A stretch of DNA of 64,000 bases from Straminergon stramineum (Eukaryota > Streptophyta > Bryopsida > Hypnales > Calliergonaceae). Within the stretch, counting starts at the first letter, position 1, and each line of letters starts with the position of its first letter. Both the position numbers and the translations under genes were made by a program. The stretch spans positions 9,736,501 through 9,800,500 of the forward strand of contig OY987268.1 of assembly GCA_963920665.1 (NCBI GenBank). Reading direction: 5' to 3'. The notes under the pieces were generated by a model. The model was not told where the DNA came from, searched no databases, and saw only the letters and a list, made by a program, of their open reading frames with translations. Shown in pieces: positions 10,606-21,613 of this stretch.

Positions 10606-11415
10606 ATGGTGATTATACGTATCTCAAAAACTCATCGTCGCTCAACACTCTTTGAGATCACTAATATATGTTCTATTCAAGTGTCTAGATCAACTATTCG
10701 AAGGGCCTTACATGAGAGTGGCATTTTTAGTCGAATTGCTGTTAAAAAACCTTTTTTGACACATCATCACATGTCTCAACGATTGGCATTTGCTCTAAAG
10801 TATTGTGGGTGGACTGTAAAAGAATGGGAGAGAGTTGTTTGGACAAATGAGTCTACCTTTGAAGTTAGAAAAAATTCTAGACAAGTTCATGTTTGGAGAA
10901 AAGCATATGAGCGTTATTCATTAAGTTGTATAGTTCCAACTTTTAAGAGTGGGAGAACTTCTTTGATGATTTGGGGTGCATTTGCTGGAGGGCAAAAGTC
11001 ACAACTTGTTTTTATGCCCAAAGATAGATGTTTTGCTAAGGATTTTGTTGAAGTGGTCTACAATGTCGAGTTGCTTCATTTTATGAGTAGAGTACCACAG
11101 GGATTGCTCATGGAAGATGGCGCACCTGTCCATCATAGAAAAGTATGTGAAGAATGTAGACAAACACACCTTTTGGAGAAGCTCGATTGGCCCGCAAATT
11201 CTCCCGATCTCAATCCAATTGAGTACCTTTGGAAGATTTTGAAAGATGCTGTGCAACATGGCCCAATATGTCCAAAAAATTTAGATGACTTGAAGGTAGT
11301 TATTGGAAGAGAGTGGAGGTTAATCAATGGTACAAAGCTCCTTCAACTATGTCATTCTATGCCCTCTAGGTTACAAGCAGTGATTGAGGCAAATGGAGGA
11401 CATACACGTTGGTAG
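10606..11415 (+). CDS. Tc1-type (DD34E) transposase, N-terminally truncated, first catalytic Asp replaced
   Basis: This 269-residue frame encodes the second DNA-binding helix-turn-helix (VSRSTIRRALHESGI, about residues 26-40) and the DDE catalytic domain of a Tc1-like transposase. Such enzymes excise and insert the element at TA sites. Visible motifs are the first catalytic block VVWTNEST (residue 81 is Asn, codon AAT, where Asp is expected), PTFKSGRTSLMIWGAF, MEDGAPVH (Asp171) and NSPDLNPIEYLW (Glu206). The Asp171-Glu206 spacing of 34 residues fits DD34E. Members are usually about 330-350 residues, so the first helix-turn-helix is missing. The last codons and the TAG stop lie inside the right terminal repeat. 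One G-to-A change explains the Asn, so this copy is probably not catalytic. Confidence 0.88.
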   Translation: MVIIRISKTHRRSTLFEITNICSIQVSRSTIRRALHESGIFSRIAVKKPFLTHHHMSQRLAFALKYCGWTVKEWERVVWTNESTFEVRKNSRQVHVWRKAYERYSLSCIVPTFKSGRTSLMIWGAFAGGQKSQLVFMPKDRCFAKDFVEVVYNVELLHFMSRVPQGLLMEDGAPVHHRKVCEECRQTHLLEKLDWPANSPDLNPIEYLWKILKDAVQHGPICPKNLDDLKVVIGREWRLINGTKLLQLCHSMPSRLQAVIEANGGHTRW

Positions 11416-12343
11416 ATTGTAAATATTTTTTTTATATAAATTTTTTGACCTTGAAATTTGTGATGAATGTTGTTATCATAAAGAGCATGTTGTGCCAAAA
11501 ATTTCATGGTAAATAGACAATTTCTCAACTGTTGGGAGGGTGTCAAAGTTGGTAGCAATGAAATGGTTTCCTCCATTGTTTCCCACAACTACACATGTTG
11601 GTAGATTGTGGATTTCTTTTTTTGTGTAAATCTTTTGACCTTCAAATTTAACACACATGTTATTAGTATAGAGGGGATCTTGTGCAAAAACATTCATGGT
11701 AAATAAGTAAAATTGCAGCCCTTAGAAGGGTGTCAAAGTTGGAAGTAGTGAAATGGTTTTTCATAGCTACACATGTTGGTAGATTTTGAATTTTTTTTTT
11801 GTATAACTTTTTTGGCTTTGAAACTTTTCACAAATTTTATTAACATATAAATCACTTTGTGGAAAAAATTTCATAGTAAATAAGCAATTTTTCAGCCCTT
11901 GGGAGGGTGTCAAAGTTGAAGTAGTGAAACGGTTTTCACAATTGTTTCTCAAAACAACACATGTTGGTAGATTGTTAATATCTTTTTTTTGTATTAATCT
12001 TTTGGCCTTAAAATTTTTATCATATGTTATTAACATAAAGAGGTTTTTGTTCCAAGAATTTCATGGCAAAAAAATAATTCAATCTTTGGGAGGCTGTCAA
12101 AGTTGGCAGCAGTGAAACAATTTCCATAGCTACTAATGTTGGTAGATTTTGAATAACTTTTTTTCGGTGAATCTTTTGGCCTTGAAATTTGTCATAAATA
12201 TAATTAACTTAAAGAAAATACTTTGGTAAAAATTTCGTGATAAAATACCAATTTTTGAGCTCTTGGGAGGCTTTCAAAGTTGGCAGTACTGAAATTTTTC
12301 TCACTGCGAATTCGAAAACGACATTTTGATTGGTACCCCACTG
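11402..12343 (-). repeat. Right arm of Tc1 element: five ~180-bp units, inverted
   Basis: Mirror image of 9049-9990 with the same five units. Inner units are nearly identical to the left arm; scattered differences are single bases and homopolymer length. The transposase stop codon (11413-11415) falls in the innermost unit. Confidence 0.9.
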
Positions 12344-12375
12344 TACAGATTCCTTAAGTGGTTGGTCATGGGCGG

Positions 12376-13460
12376 TTCTACTATAATTATCCCTTGATAT
12401 CCCCGATCCTGAAAGCAAGAGACTAACTGTATGCAGGCCAAGAATGACTGGCGGACAAATGCAATGAGAATGATTCTCCAGTGGCAGAGGCCTAAAAATA
12501 CCTTAGAGTAAGTTATATTAGAACGAGTGGGGAAAATGCAAATTTAGTTAAGGCTCTGAGTGCGTCAGCCGATTATTCTATTACCTCAATTCTCCCTTCA
12601 CTGCCCCCGTCACGTCTCACTCCATTCCTGACTGATGCCTGGGCTCATTCTCCCAACAGTACAGTACTGTACAGTGAATCCCCACCAAGTGATGCCCCGT
12701 GGCACTTGTCTGTCGATCCATTCCTCGTGCCCTTGGCACAACAGTCAATCAGTCAGAACAGTCAGAACAGTCAGATAGTCAGAACGAGTGGGGAAAATGC
12801 AAAGTTAAGTTAAGGCTCTGAATGCGTCAGCTGATTATTAGATTACCAGTAGAATTTCTCCAGAAATATGGATTGTTTTACTTGTAATAGACATATGATT
12901 TCATCCCTAAAAAATGAAAATAAAAATTGTCTTTCATTTGTAGTTGCTTAATCAATGTGACAGATAGAATATTAAACCCTCTTAAAAGAACAATATAATT
13001 GCTTCTCCCTAGCCTTACAAAAGTTCTTTCCCTCTTTTATGTGCTCCTACTATCCTCCATCACATCCATGTCAACATCCACTTTGACTGCAATCCACATT
13101 GAGTTGTTGATCAAGTTAGCATGAGTGTAAAACTACCCTCTACAAAGGCCCTCTGTTGCTGAGCAATTGTGAAAGTGATGGGATGAACGGCAAAAATAGT
13201 ACCGTAATGGAGTGTTGATGTGGAGCCATTTGACATTAACCCATTAAGGTCCGTGGTCGATTGGAGGGGCGGGCCAAGCATTTTCACAGCGAATGTGGGA
13301 AATGGTAATAACTGAAGAACAAGAAGGACTTTCAAAGATCTGACCGTACCGATGGATGTGCCATAACTGGTTTACTATTCTGGAGTACAGTACTGTACAG
13401 TGAATCCCCACCAAGTGATGCCCCGTGGCACTTGTCTGTTGATCCATTCCTCGTGCCTAA
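12376..13460 (+). repeat. Repeat J, right part, with a repeated 70-bp block
   Basis: Continues J ('atcccttgatatcc', 'gaatgactggcggacaaatg', 'gattctccagtgg'). The 'gagtggggaaaatgcaaa' to 'gtcagc' block occurs twice (about 12525 and 12785). A ~70-bp block starting 'cagtactgtacagtgaatcc' also occurs twice (about 12662 and 13388). The stretch between has no recognisable gene. Confidence 0.55.
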
Positions 13461-13800
13461 CTTAACCCCTTGAGGAGGTTGGAGCCACCATTGGCCTACG
13501 TTTGGTGTATTCAACTTAGATGGGTAGGAAAAATGACATATTTGCAAATATGTGGAACTGGAAGATTGTGGGCATTGGTGTGAGGAATGATTATAAGTTG
13601 TTTTTTAAAAATATTGAGATTCAATGAGGAATTTGGGACTATGGAAAGTGAGCCAACAATGTTTGTATTAATCGCATTGTATCTCCTACAACTTGTGAGA
13701 TGAAAATACAGGGTCATGTGGTGTTAGGGTTTAAGGTATTGCTAACCAATTGAGGAGGTTGGTCGTTAACCCCTCATCCCCCAAGGGAACAAAAAGTGTC
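13461..13800. other. Spacer bounded by a direct repeat
   Basis: 'TTAACCCCTTGAGGAGGTTGG' (about 13463) and 'taaccaattgaggaggttgg' (about 13743) are direct near-copies. This suggests a small duplicated or inserted segment, but no inverted ends are visible. No gene. Confidence 0.3.
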
Positions 13801-14340
13801 CTCACATTGTCTGGCAATCAAATTCAAAGTGTTGTTACTTTTGCATCTGATGTCCGAATTCAATAAAACTTGTTGGAAAAGTTGTGCATATTATTCTAGT
13901 TTCACTTGTAAAATTTTCAGATTAATCCAAGATTTACTGAGTTTTTGAGAGCCCTTCTAAGTTCATAGGTTCAATTTGAGTTCACCACATTGCATTCTGA
14001 TGGCTGCAACTTCGGGGGCTTGTAACTTTTTCACAAAATGTTTTTTTTCAATAAAATTTGTTGGGTTTTGCTCCTCTTAAGTTGTAGTTATTGTGGTAGA
14101 ATTTTCATGTCAATCCAAGTTGTGTTGAATGTTTGGGAGCAATTCAAAGTTCAAAATCCAGACATTTTTACATTACAATGAACTTCTGCGGCTTATAACT
14201 TCTTCATACATTGTCTATTTTCAATCATTTTTGTTGGTAAAGTTTTACATACTAGTCTAGTTTGTGTGGTTAAAATTTCATATCAATCCAAGAGGTAATG
14301 AATGACTAAGAAGCATTTTCGAAGAGGGAGGTTCAGCCAT
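13801..14340 (+). repeat. Three diverged tandem units of ~170-190 bp
   Basis: The block 'aataaaacttgttgg...agtt', followed by 'taaaattttcatatcaatccaag'-like text and a 'cttgtaactttttcac'-like line, recurs with starts near 13862, 14051 and 14223. Such phrases also occur in plant LTRs, so this may be part of an old LTR. No coding sequence. Confidence 0.45.
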
Positions 14341-15180
14341 GGATGTGATTTTTTGCTACATTTTGCACTATTTTTTGACATTTCAAAAAAAATTTGCTGA
14401 CACAATGAGTCAATTGTATGATATTTTTTTTCCAGCAAAGTGTTTGTCTTTTGGTTTCGAATCATTTTGTTTTAAAAGCTTTTTCATTTGAGTAGGTTTA
14501 GAAATCCAATTTCACCTACAAATGTGTTTTTAAGAAAATTTCATCATCTTTTTTCAAGACTAAAACATTCTAATCATTCAATCTATACTATCAAATGACC
14601 CCAAATTTGTTTCACACCATCTACAACGTGCACACTACAAGATTGTACAATTGAGATTTTCATACTTTATTGAAATTTAGACTTATAGCACTTGAAAAGC
14701 AAGGATGTTTGGACTTCAATAAAGCAAATGACTTATATCATTTCGCAAACCACAAAATCTCCAAAGAAAAATAATACTTGTGTCGTGTATGACGACAATT
14801 GAGCTCACTTGTTACCACCACCATAGGTGACAATGCAACCGGCTAACTTGCATGTTGCCATCACAACGGGTTGAACGGGCTATCCAAATCAATAATTGCT
14901 TTGTGAGGTACTATATAAGGTATCCACGAACCACTACAGAAGACCCCACCTTATCCCCATTCATGTTTATATTTTTCACAAATTTTTGGCTATCAGAGTA
15001 TGCCCAAACATTTTGCTGCACTACACTAACCTTGGCATGGAGCACAAGGAAGTTTTTTTGGCTCCAAAAGCAGTTGTATAGAGCCCAAAATCATACCTTA
15101 TGTGCAGAGTGACCTCAAAATACAATCCAGATAGTGCCAATATTCTCAAGGCCAACCTCCTTTAAGAGTTAAGATATTGG
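14341..15180. other. AT-rich spacer, nothing recognised
   Basis: Open frames are short (60-86 codons), overlap each other on different strands and lack any motif. I see no repeat ends here. Confidence 0.4.
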
Positions 15181-15467
15181 AAGCCCTTCGCACAACAGTC
15201 AATCAGTCAATTAACATAGTCATCAACCAACAAGGGAAGTGACTTAAAAGTTGCCTTCCTTGGCATGGCCGCCAGAGCCTCGCGTCGAGCACTCGAGAAA
15301 AAGAGCTCTAGGTGGGAAAAAACAAATGCGATCACATGAACTTTTATTGCAGCTGCAGGAAAGGTCCCACGGAAAGGTGGTCTACTTCCGTTTGTTCCTC
15401 CCACATAGAGAAATAATTCCAACCCTTGTTCTAGCTCTTTTTTAGGGTTGGCATCTATCTATCCAAC
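15181..15467. other. GC-richer island with overlapping short frames, no recognised product
   Basis: 'cacaacagtcaatcagtca' at about 15190 repeats text at 12738 next to repeat J. Frames of 64 codons (plus, 15251-15445) and 71 codons (minus, 15207-15422) overlap almost fully and match nothing I know. It may be a remnant of a J-associated element. Confidence 0.3.
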
Positions 15468-16434
15468 CTTAAGTTAGCTTGTTTGTTTTGTTTGTTTGTT
15501 ACCTTGAGATTTCTCGGACCGTGCATCCCCTAGCTGAGTGCTTGGTTCTGTCAGAAAGCCCTTAGCGAGGAGGGGTGCATGGGCTTTGTTTCAAGGCGTT
15601 TAGGCCTATAATGTGAATGGTATTGAATTTCGAAGTTTTTATGAACCAAAAATTTAGACTTTTATTTTGATTGTGGTACTAGCCCAAGGCACACTAGTCC
15701 ATACCTTAAGGTAGGCTATTTGATTTGTTTTATTTTGTTTGTTACGTTGAGATCTCCTAGATTGTGCGTCCCCCGGCTGCATGCTTAGTACTATTGGAAA
15801 GCCCTCATTGAGGAAGGGTGCATGGGCTATGTTTTGTAGTGTTTGGACCTACGACCTGAAAATATTAAATTTTAAAGTTTTAATGAATTAAAAAATTACT
15901 TTTACTTTGATTTTGATTGTGGCAACAGCATAGGGCACACTAGTCCATACCTTAAGTTAGGCTCTTTGTTTCTTTGTTTGTTTTGTTAGGTTGAAATCTC
16001 CCGGATCATATGTCCTTCGGCCACATGCTTGGTACTGTCAGAAAGCCCTTGGCAAGGAGGGGTGCATGGGCTTTGTTTTGTGATGTTTGGACCTACAATG
16101 TGAAAGTTATTGAATATCAAAGTTTTTATGAACAAAAAAATTAGAAAAATACTTTGATTTTGACTATGGCAATGGCACAAGGTACACTAGTCTATACCTT
16201 AAATTAGGTTGTTTGTTTTGTTTTGTTTGTTATATTGAGATCTCTTGGACCTTGTGTCTCCTAGCCATGTGCTTGGTACTATTGAAAAGCCCGCGGTGAG
16301 GAGGGGTGCATGGGCTTTGTTTCATGGTGTTTGAACCTATGGTGTAAAATTTGTGAATTTTTTTGTTATTTTTGGTTTAAGAAACTTACTTTTACTTTTG
16401 ATTTGACTATGGCATTAGAATAGGATTCACTAGT
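15468..16434 (+). repeat. Tandem array of four G units (~240 bp each)
   Basis: Units start at 'ccttaagttag'-like junctions near 15468, 15714, 15950 and 16197 and end near 16434 in CACTAG. Each carries 'gtttgttttgtttgtta', 'gagatctc', 'gcttggtact', 'gaaagccc', 'gaggggtgcatgggctttg', 'gtgtgaaagttattgaatt' and 'gcacactagtccatacc'. Further copies lie at 19165-19650, 26383-26611, 51857-52333, 53890-54144 and 54788-55022. Confidence 0.85.
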
Positions 16435-16522
16435 AATGATAATTCAACGAAATATATAACAAATATGGCAGGTTTTCTATTCCATATTTGTTGCTCAATA
16501 CTATGGAGCCATGTTTCCCTCC

Positions 16523-16753
16523 TTAACTCTCAAACGTTGGGCTACTGACTGTGGAAATCATCCATTTTGGAATCATGTGACATCATCTACTTTATAAAAA
16601 TGAAAAAATACTCATTAGGAGTCAAACTACTATAGAAGATCTTCACTTTCCACCCTTAATTTCGAGGATGAATAGTTGGACTTCAGTCGTACACATCAAA
16701 ATTCCTTAGCATTCATTGGACAAAAAATGTCTACCTTGTCGTTTAGGGGTTAA
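16523..16753. mobile_element. TTAA-flanked element, family L (223 bp)
   Basis: TTAA at 16523-16526 and 16750-16753 flank a 223-bp insert with ends CTCTCAAACG and CGTTTAGGGG (imperfect inverted repeats). The paralogous segment has the uninterrupted sequence 'cctccTTAAgttagttgg' at 52408-52423, so this is a clean insertion with duplication of TTAA. No coding capacity. Confidence 0.88.
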
Positions 16754-16771
16754 GTTAGTTGGTTCCCTTAT

Positions 16772-17721
16772 GAGCTTCTTCAATATTTTTTTCCGGAAAC
16801 ATACAGCCTTCAAGGGCCGCAACTAGATTGACACAACTCAACATCCAAGGCAACCCGGCTTGTTTTACTGGGAATTACATGCCTTGGGTATCCCTATCAG
16901 GAACAAGTGAAGGAACAAACCCCCTTCCCATGCAAACAAAGCAACATGGGGAGCCCCCATGCGAGCAATGTCAACATGGGGAGTTGAATTGGAAACCTCG
17001 TGGGTTCCACGGAAGTCCCTTCCCCTTGGCCTTCACCCGAGGTAGTTTAACCCCTAAATGCCTAAGGCTTGTTTGGAGCTCCTTGAAATTTGCTCTTAAT
17101 TGAACAAAAAGTCAACATTTTCATAAGTTGTACCAATTTCTTTTGAATTGTAACCGTACAAATTCAAACTAGACATGTTAGAGATCACATAGGAAAAGAA
17201 AACATAACAATATTACTTACAGATTGAAAGATTATAATGTTTGATCATGAGGGTGTAAAAACTGTGAAAATTTTTCAATTTACTTTTTGCATGTCAACTC
17301 TAAAAAGTTGTTCACTAAAAAATATGAGGTTATAGGGCCTACCATGCACAACCCCAATCAATTTACGACTTTTCATAATCTATTCTACAATTTTTTAAAA
17401 TGAATTTTGAATGTGATTTTGCCTCCAAGATCTAGTGTATTTGAGGCTCATTTCCAAGAGCCCTCAACACTACGGGAAGTCAAGATTGCAATGGGCATCC
17501 TTGCACTAAATTGTCAATAGAAAAATCATAATCCATTATTTTTCAGATCAACTTTTTGATCCTAAAACTAGACTTCAAAAATAATTCTCCAAAAATATAA
17601 ACTAATAATAATAGCAATTTGGTTGGGTTTTACTTAACTTCAAAGTTTTTGAAACACCAAAATCTGGTGCCTTGGGCATTCAGGGGTTAAGGTCATTGCG
17701 GACCAGAGCTTCTTCAATATT
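16772..17721 (-). mobile_element. Retroposon-like insertion with 16-bp flanking duplication, itself hit by element A2
   Basis: 'gagcttcttcaatatt' occurs at 16772-16787 and 17706-17721. The paralogous segment has a single diverged copy near 52433-52448, so the ~920 bp between is an insertion. Removing element A2 leaves about 280 bp. Read on the minus strand it ends in a short A-tract next to the duplication, which fits a SINE or other L1-type retroposition product. A 91-codon frame at 16828-17103 has no recognisable product. Confidence 0.6.
17047..17690 (+). mobile_element. TTAA element, family A (copy A2)
   Basis: TTAA-CCCCTAAATGCCTAAGG at the left and CTTGGGCATTCAGGGG-TTAA at the right; about 644 bp. 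The interior matches A1 and A4 along the whole length. It lies inside the 16-bp-flanked insertion. Non-coding. Confidence 0.88.
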
Positions 17722-18094
17722 ACTCTCATGACTACCATTACAATTTCGCAAATTAGTCTATGGAAAATTTTGCACATTTACTCATTTTTAGAATTTTAAT
17801 TTATAATTGAAAAAAAATGAAAAACAAGCTTGAGTCTTGATAAATCTAGTCTGCAATTTATTTGCAGATAATGAGGGCATCAGAGCATCCTAGTGATCCT
17901 GGCTCCATACCATTGCCCAGTGGTTCTTCTTTCAATTTTGTAACTTAGCCAGTGCAAGTGGTGAGCTTCAGGGAAGTGCTGAAGCTACTTACGTACATCC
18001 ATCCATGATGTTAGATGAAACATGCAGAATGTGGATGAAGTAATCACTTATTCATCTGACATTGTGGGAGTTCATCCAAAATGGAGTTAACCCC

Positions 18095-19019
18095 TTAACC
18101 CCTAAAGGACCAAACTACATTTTTTGGCAACATAGCAATTTTAGACAGTTCATTATGAATGGAATTTATATTTTCTTTCTTTGAAATTTTGACACAACAT
18201 GTGCTCAAGGAGTAGTTGTAAGGAACGACAATTTTCATAACTTTTGAATATATGATTAAAAAGTTATTGCATGATATGTAATTTTCATTGATCTTCGGGC
18301 AACCCAAAAATTTCTTAAAAACTTACTTTTGTTAAATTTTAAATTGTTTTTTTAGATTATATATACAATGAAAGCTTTGAGTCATTCCATTTTGATTAAT
18401 GAGATGAAAGTTATGAAGAGTTTTAGTTTGTGGGCAATTACAAATTCTCTACTCTGAAAAAAACTTTGAAGTCCTTTATTTAACTCAATTTTCAATATTT
18501 TTTGAAAAAAATAAAATCATAGGGTGTAGATTGTTTTTTACAATAGTACAACCATTGCGATAGACATTTTTGAATTCCATAACAAAACTGGTAACAATTT
18601 AGTATTTTGAATCATTCTCTATTTCTTTCTATTTACTATTTTTTTCCTATATGTTGTACAATTCCAAATGATCTGAAATTTTTCAAGCACATAGCCAACT
18701 TGCTTTGAAGAATAAATCCAAAGAGTTACCACCATTTTGGAATTTTTTTCATACAAAGGTGGCCTTGTGAAGTGTAGCTACTTGTTTTTTTACAAGGCCC
18801 CCAAAATGATTTGTTTGTCAATTCAAACACTAATATCTTGCAATGTACATGGTGGAAATTTCTGAAATTTTTTCCACATCTTCTCAAACCAATGAACTAC
18901 AAGTTCCTATGGTTACATGTGTCCAAAAAAATTATTTTCTAAAATTCAATAATTGTACTAGAAATAATAGTTTTGGAGAGGTTTTAGTGAAAATATAGTC
19001 AAAAACATTCAAGTATTAA
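18095..19019 (+). mobile_element. TTAA element, family B (copy B1)
   Basis: Starts TTAA-CCCCTAAAGGACCAAA and ends AAAACATTCAAGTA-TTAA (right end eroded from TTTAGGGG). 925 bp, non-coding, with the family-B order: 'ggcaacatagcaatttt', 'cataacttttga', 'attccattttgatt', 'gtagattgttt', 'ccaaatgatctgaaa', 'caaacactaatatcttgcaa'. Paralogue B5 occupies the same site in the second segment, so this insertion predates the duplication. Confidence 0.85.
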
Positions 19020-19164
19020 GACCAAACCAACCACTCAAATTTTTTGAACAGTAGATGGATGCAAATACATCTCAAGCACACAAAAATGCCAAAAACATTT
19101 GAAATTGTAGATTTTATGTTTTGTATAGTACATTAAATTAGCTTAATTTAAAAATATATATATT

Positions 19165-19650
19165 TAGGTACAATATTTTGTTAGCTTGTTGCAATGAGAT
19201 CTTTGGAACTATGCATCCCCTAGTTGCATTCTTAGTACAGTCAAAAAGCCCTATGTGAGGAGATGTGCATGGACTTTATTTTGTGGTTTTCAATTGATGG
19301 TAGAAATAATATTGAATTTTGAAGTTTTTAAGAATTAAAAATTTTAAAAGTCACTTTTATTTTTATTTTATTATAGTATGGCAATGGCACATGGCATACT
19401 AGTCCATACCTTAAGTTAGATTGTTTGTTTTGTTTGTTATGGTGATATCTCATAGACCATGAGTCCCCCAATCACATTCTTGGTATCATTGGAAAGCTCT
19501 TGACTAATAGGGATACATGGGCTTTGTTTCATGGTGTTTGGACATATGGTGTGAAAGTTATGAATTTTTGAGTTATTTTTTAATCTTAAATTTTAAAAAA
19601 AAAAATTTTACTTTTATTTTGATTGTGGCAACCTCACAGGGCACACTAGT
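19165..19650 (+). repeat. Two G units (first partial)
   Basis: The first unit begins near 'ttaggtacaatattttgtt' and the second at 'ccttaagttagattg' (about 19412), ending in CACTAGT at 19650. The intact TTAA at 19414-19417 is the empty version of the site occupied by element A4 at 54145. Confidence 0.8.
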
Positions 19651-19796
19651 AATGACTTAAACGATGGGACCGTTCATTTGGGGAAGAGATGATTGGTCCT
19701 TCGGATTCATGAATTACAAGCAAACTGAGGTGGGCTTACAAACAGAGGTGGGGCTAGGGATGGCCATGTTGATGTCATTGATTCACCACCCAAGCC

Positions 19797-20734
19797 TTAA
19801 CCTGTAAAGGAACAAACGGCAATTTTGGGCAACATAGCAATTTTGGGCAACTCATTATGAATGGAAATTTTTTTTCTTTGTAATTTTCACACAACATGTT
19901 GACGAGTTTTTTTCTCTAAGGCCCAACAATTTTCATAACTTTTGACAACATAGTTAAAAAGTTATTATACAATATGTAATTTTCATTGTTCGGCGGGCAA
20001 CTTGGGCAACTCAAAAAAATTATGAAGAAAAAACTTTTTTAAGAAACAAAAATTTGAAATTGATTTTCTAGATTTATATATATGCATAAAGCTTTAAAAC
20101 ATTCCATTTTGATGAATGAGATGAAATGTATGGGGAATTTTAGTTTGAAGGCAATTATGGATTCTCTACTCTAAAAGAAACTTTGAAGTCCTTCATTCAA
20201 GTCAATTTTCAAGATTTTTGAAAAAACATAAAATAGCGGGTGTAGATTGTTTATTGTAACATTACAACCATTGGGATGGACATTTTTCAATTCCATAACT
20301 AAATTCTTAACAATTTTGTATTTTGAATCATCCTCTACTTCTTTCTATTTACTCTTTTTTTTCCCTATATGTTGTATAATTCCAAATGATCTAAAACTTT
20401 TCAAGCATGTAGCTAAGTGGTGTTGAAGAATGAATTCAAGAAACACCACTCCATTTTGGACATTTTTTCATACAAATGTAACCTTATGAAGTGCAATTGC
20501 TTGGTTTTTTGCAGGGCAAAATAATGGATTTTTGTCAATTCAAACACTAATATCTTGCAATCCATGCAGTGGAAATATCTGAAATTTTTCCTTATCTTCT
20601 CAAATCAATGTACTACAAGATCCTACAGTTATATATGTCCAAATATGTTTTTTCTATAAAATTTGGTACTTGTATTAGAAATGGTGTTTTTGGAGCATCT
20701 TAGGTGAAAACATAGTAAAAAAACTTTAGGGGTT
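19797..20734 (+). mobile_element. TTAA element, family B (copy B2)
   Basis: Left TTAA-CCTGTAAAGGAACAAA, right ACTTTAGGGG-TTGA; about 938 bp, same interior order as B1. The right TTAA has changed to TTGA, and the same change is seen in the paralogue B6 (55169-56087). Non-coding. Confidence 0.82.
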
Positions 20735-21394
20735 GACAAACATTGAATGGCAAAATTAGGTAGTTCCTCACTAATTTCTCGACATTCAATACTACATAAA
20801 TATTTAATGTTATTGTACAAGGATGCACTACTTTTGAATTAGGTATTGTTGTAATTGGGACTCATGAACCTCTATGTGTATAAACAAAAATATTTGTATA
20901 GAAATATTTGTTGACTTTGATTGCTTGTAAAGTAATTTTCTTAGGATAAGGCAATCAAATTGTTAAAGCAACCTAATTTCACTATATAGTGTAGTCCATT
21001 GACCTCATTGTACTAGGACTCGATGTGGAGCCCATAAACTCCAGGTTAACCTTGTAGACCATTTGGGTTTGTTGGTTGGTCAAACAATCTTGTTCACATT
21101 GAAGAACAAATGATTTTCATCCAAACATTTTTTATGCAACTATCCAAATCATAACATTTTATTGAAATTGGAAGTTGAAGATCTATGACCACATTTCCAA
21201 ATATAGAGTGGCATGGAACCATAATTTACACTATAATTTTCTATAATATACTATTATTTTCTATTCTAAATTTTTTAGATTTTTTAAGCATGCTTTGTAT
21301 TTTGAAGTGGATTTTCATCATTTTTCCTTCAAAAAATTCATGATAATTTGAAACTTTCCCCAAAAAACTTTGAACATATTATGACATATGCCAT
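20735..21394 (+). other. AT-rich duplicated block, no gene
   Basis: Matches 56088-56729 in the second segment along its length. It contains no open frame of note and no element ends that I can see. Confidence 0.5.
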
Positions 21395-21610
21395 AACATT
21401 GTTAACCTTAATGGGGGGCCCTTTTGCTCCCCCCAAAGCAAGAGCCCCTAGCCATTGTCAGCCAGTGACGTCAAGACGTATTGACAACACAATCATACAA
21501 ACCTTTGCCTAGCCAATGAGGTTTGCATAATTATAACTTAATTCTCCCCCAAGGTATCTAGGGGATTATACCTACACCTGGAGAGGCAACTCACCTAGTT
21601 TAACAATGTT
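21395..21610. repeat. Inverted-repeat-bounded block
   Basis: AACATTGTTAA (21395) and TTAACAATGTT (ending 21610) bound a G/C-richer 194-bp interior with 'gccagtgacgtcaagacg' and 'gcctagccaatgaggtttgc'. The paralogue is at about 56732-56947. It could be an insertion into the TTAA of a palindromic site, but the interior ends do not form a convincing inverted repeat. Confidence 0.45.
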
Positions 21611-21613
21611 ACG

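Larger units (their letters stand above)
9049..12343 (+). mobile_element. Tc1/mariner element with 942-bp tandem-unit terminal inverted repeats
   Basis: The element starts CAGTGGGGTACC and ends GGTACCCCACTG, flanked by TA on both sides (9047-9048, 12344-12345). TA duplication and a CAGT start are hallmarks of Tc1/mariner. The arms (9049-9990 and 11402-12343) have equal length, and inner parts are nearly identical, which points to a fairly young insertion. Each arm holds five diverged units of 175-190 bp, marked by 'aatctaccaa' at 9244, 9422, 9611, 9789 and 9975 and mirrored at 11411, 11600, 11779, 11966 and 12141. Usual Tc1 arms are tens to a few hundred bases. The transposase ORF lies at 10606-11415. 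Confidence 0.93.
8704..12375. mobile_element. Small DNA element K, split by a Tc1/mariner insertion
   Basis: The ends are inverted repeats: GTAGAACCACCCATTACC at 8704 and its near-complement ending GGGCGGTTCTAC at about 12375. Without the 3.3-kb Tc1 insertion it would be about 375 bp, close to the uninterrupted copy at 32710-33042 with the same ends. No coding sequence of its own. Target duplication not clear. Confidence 0.7.
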
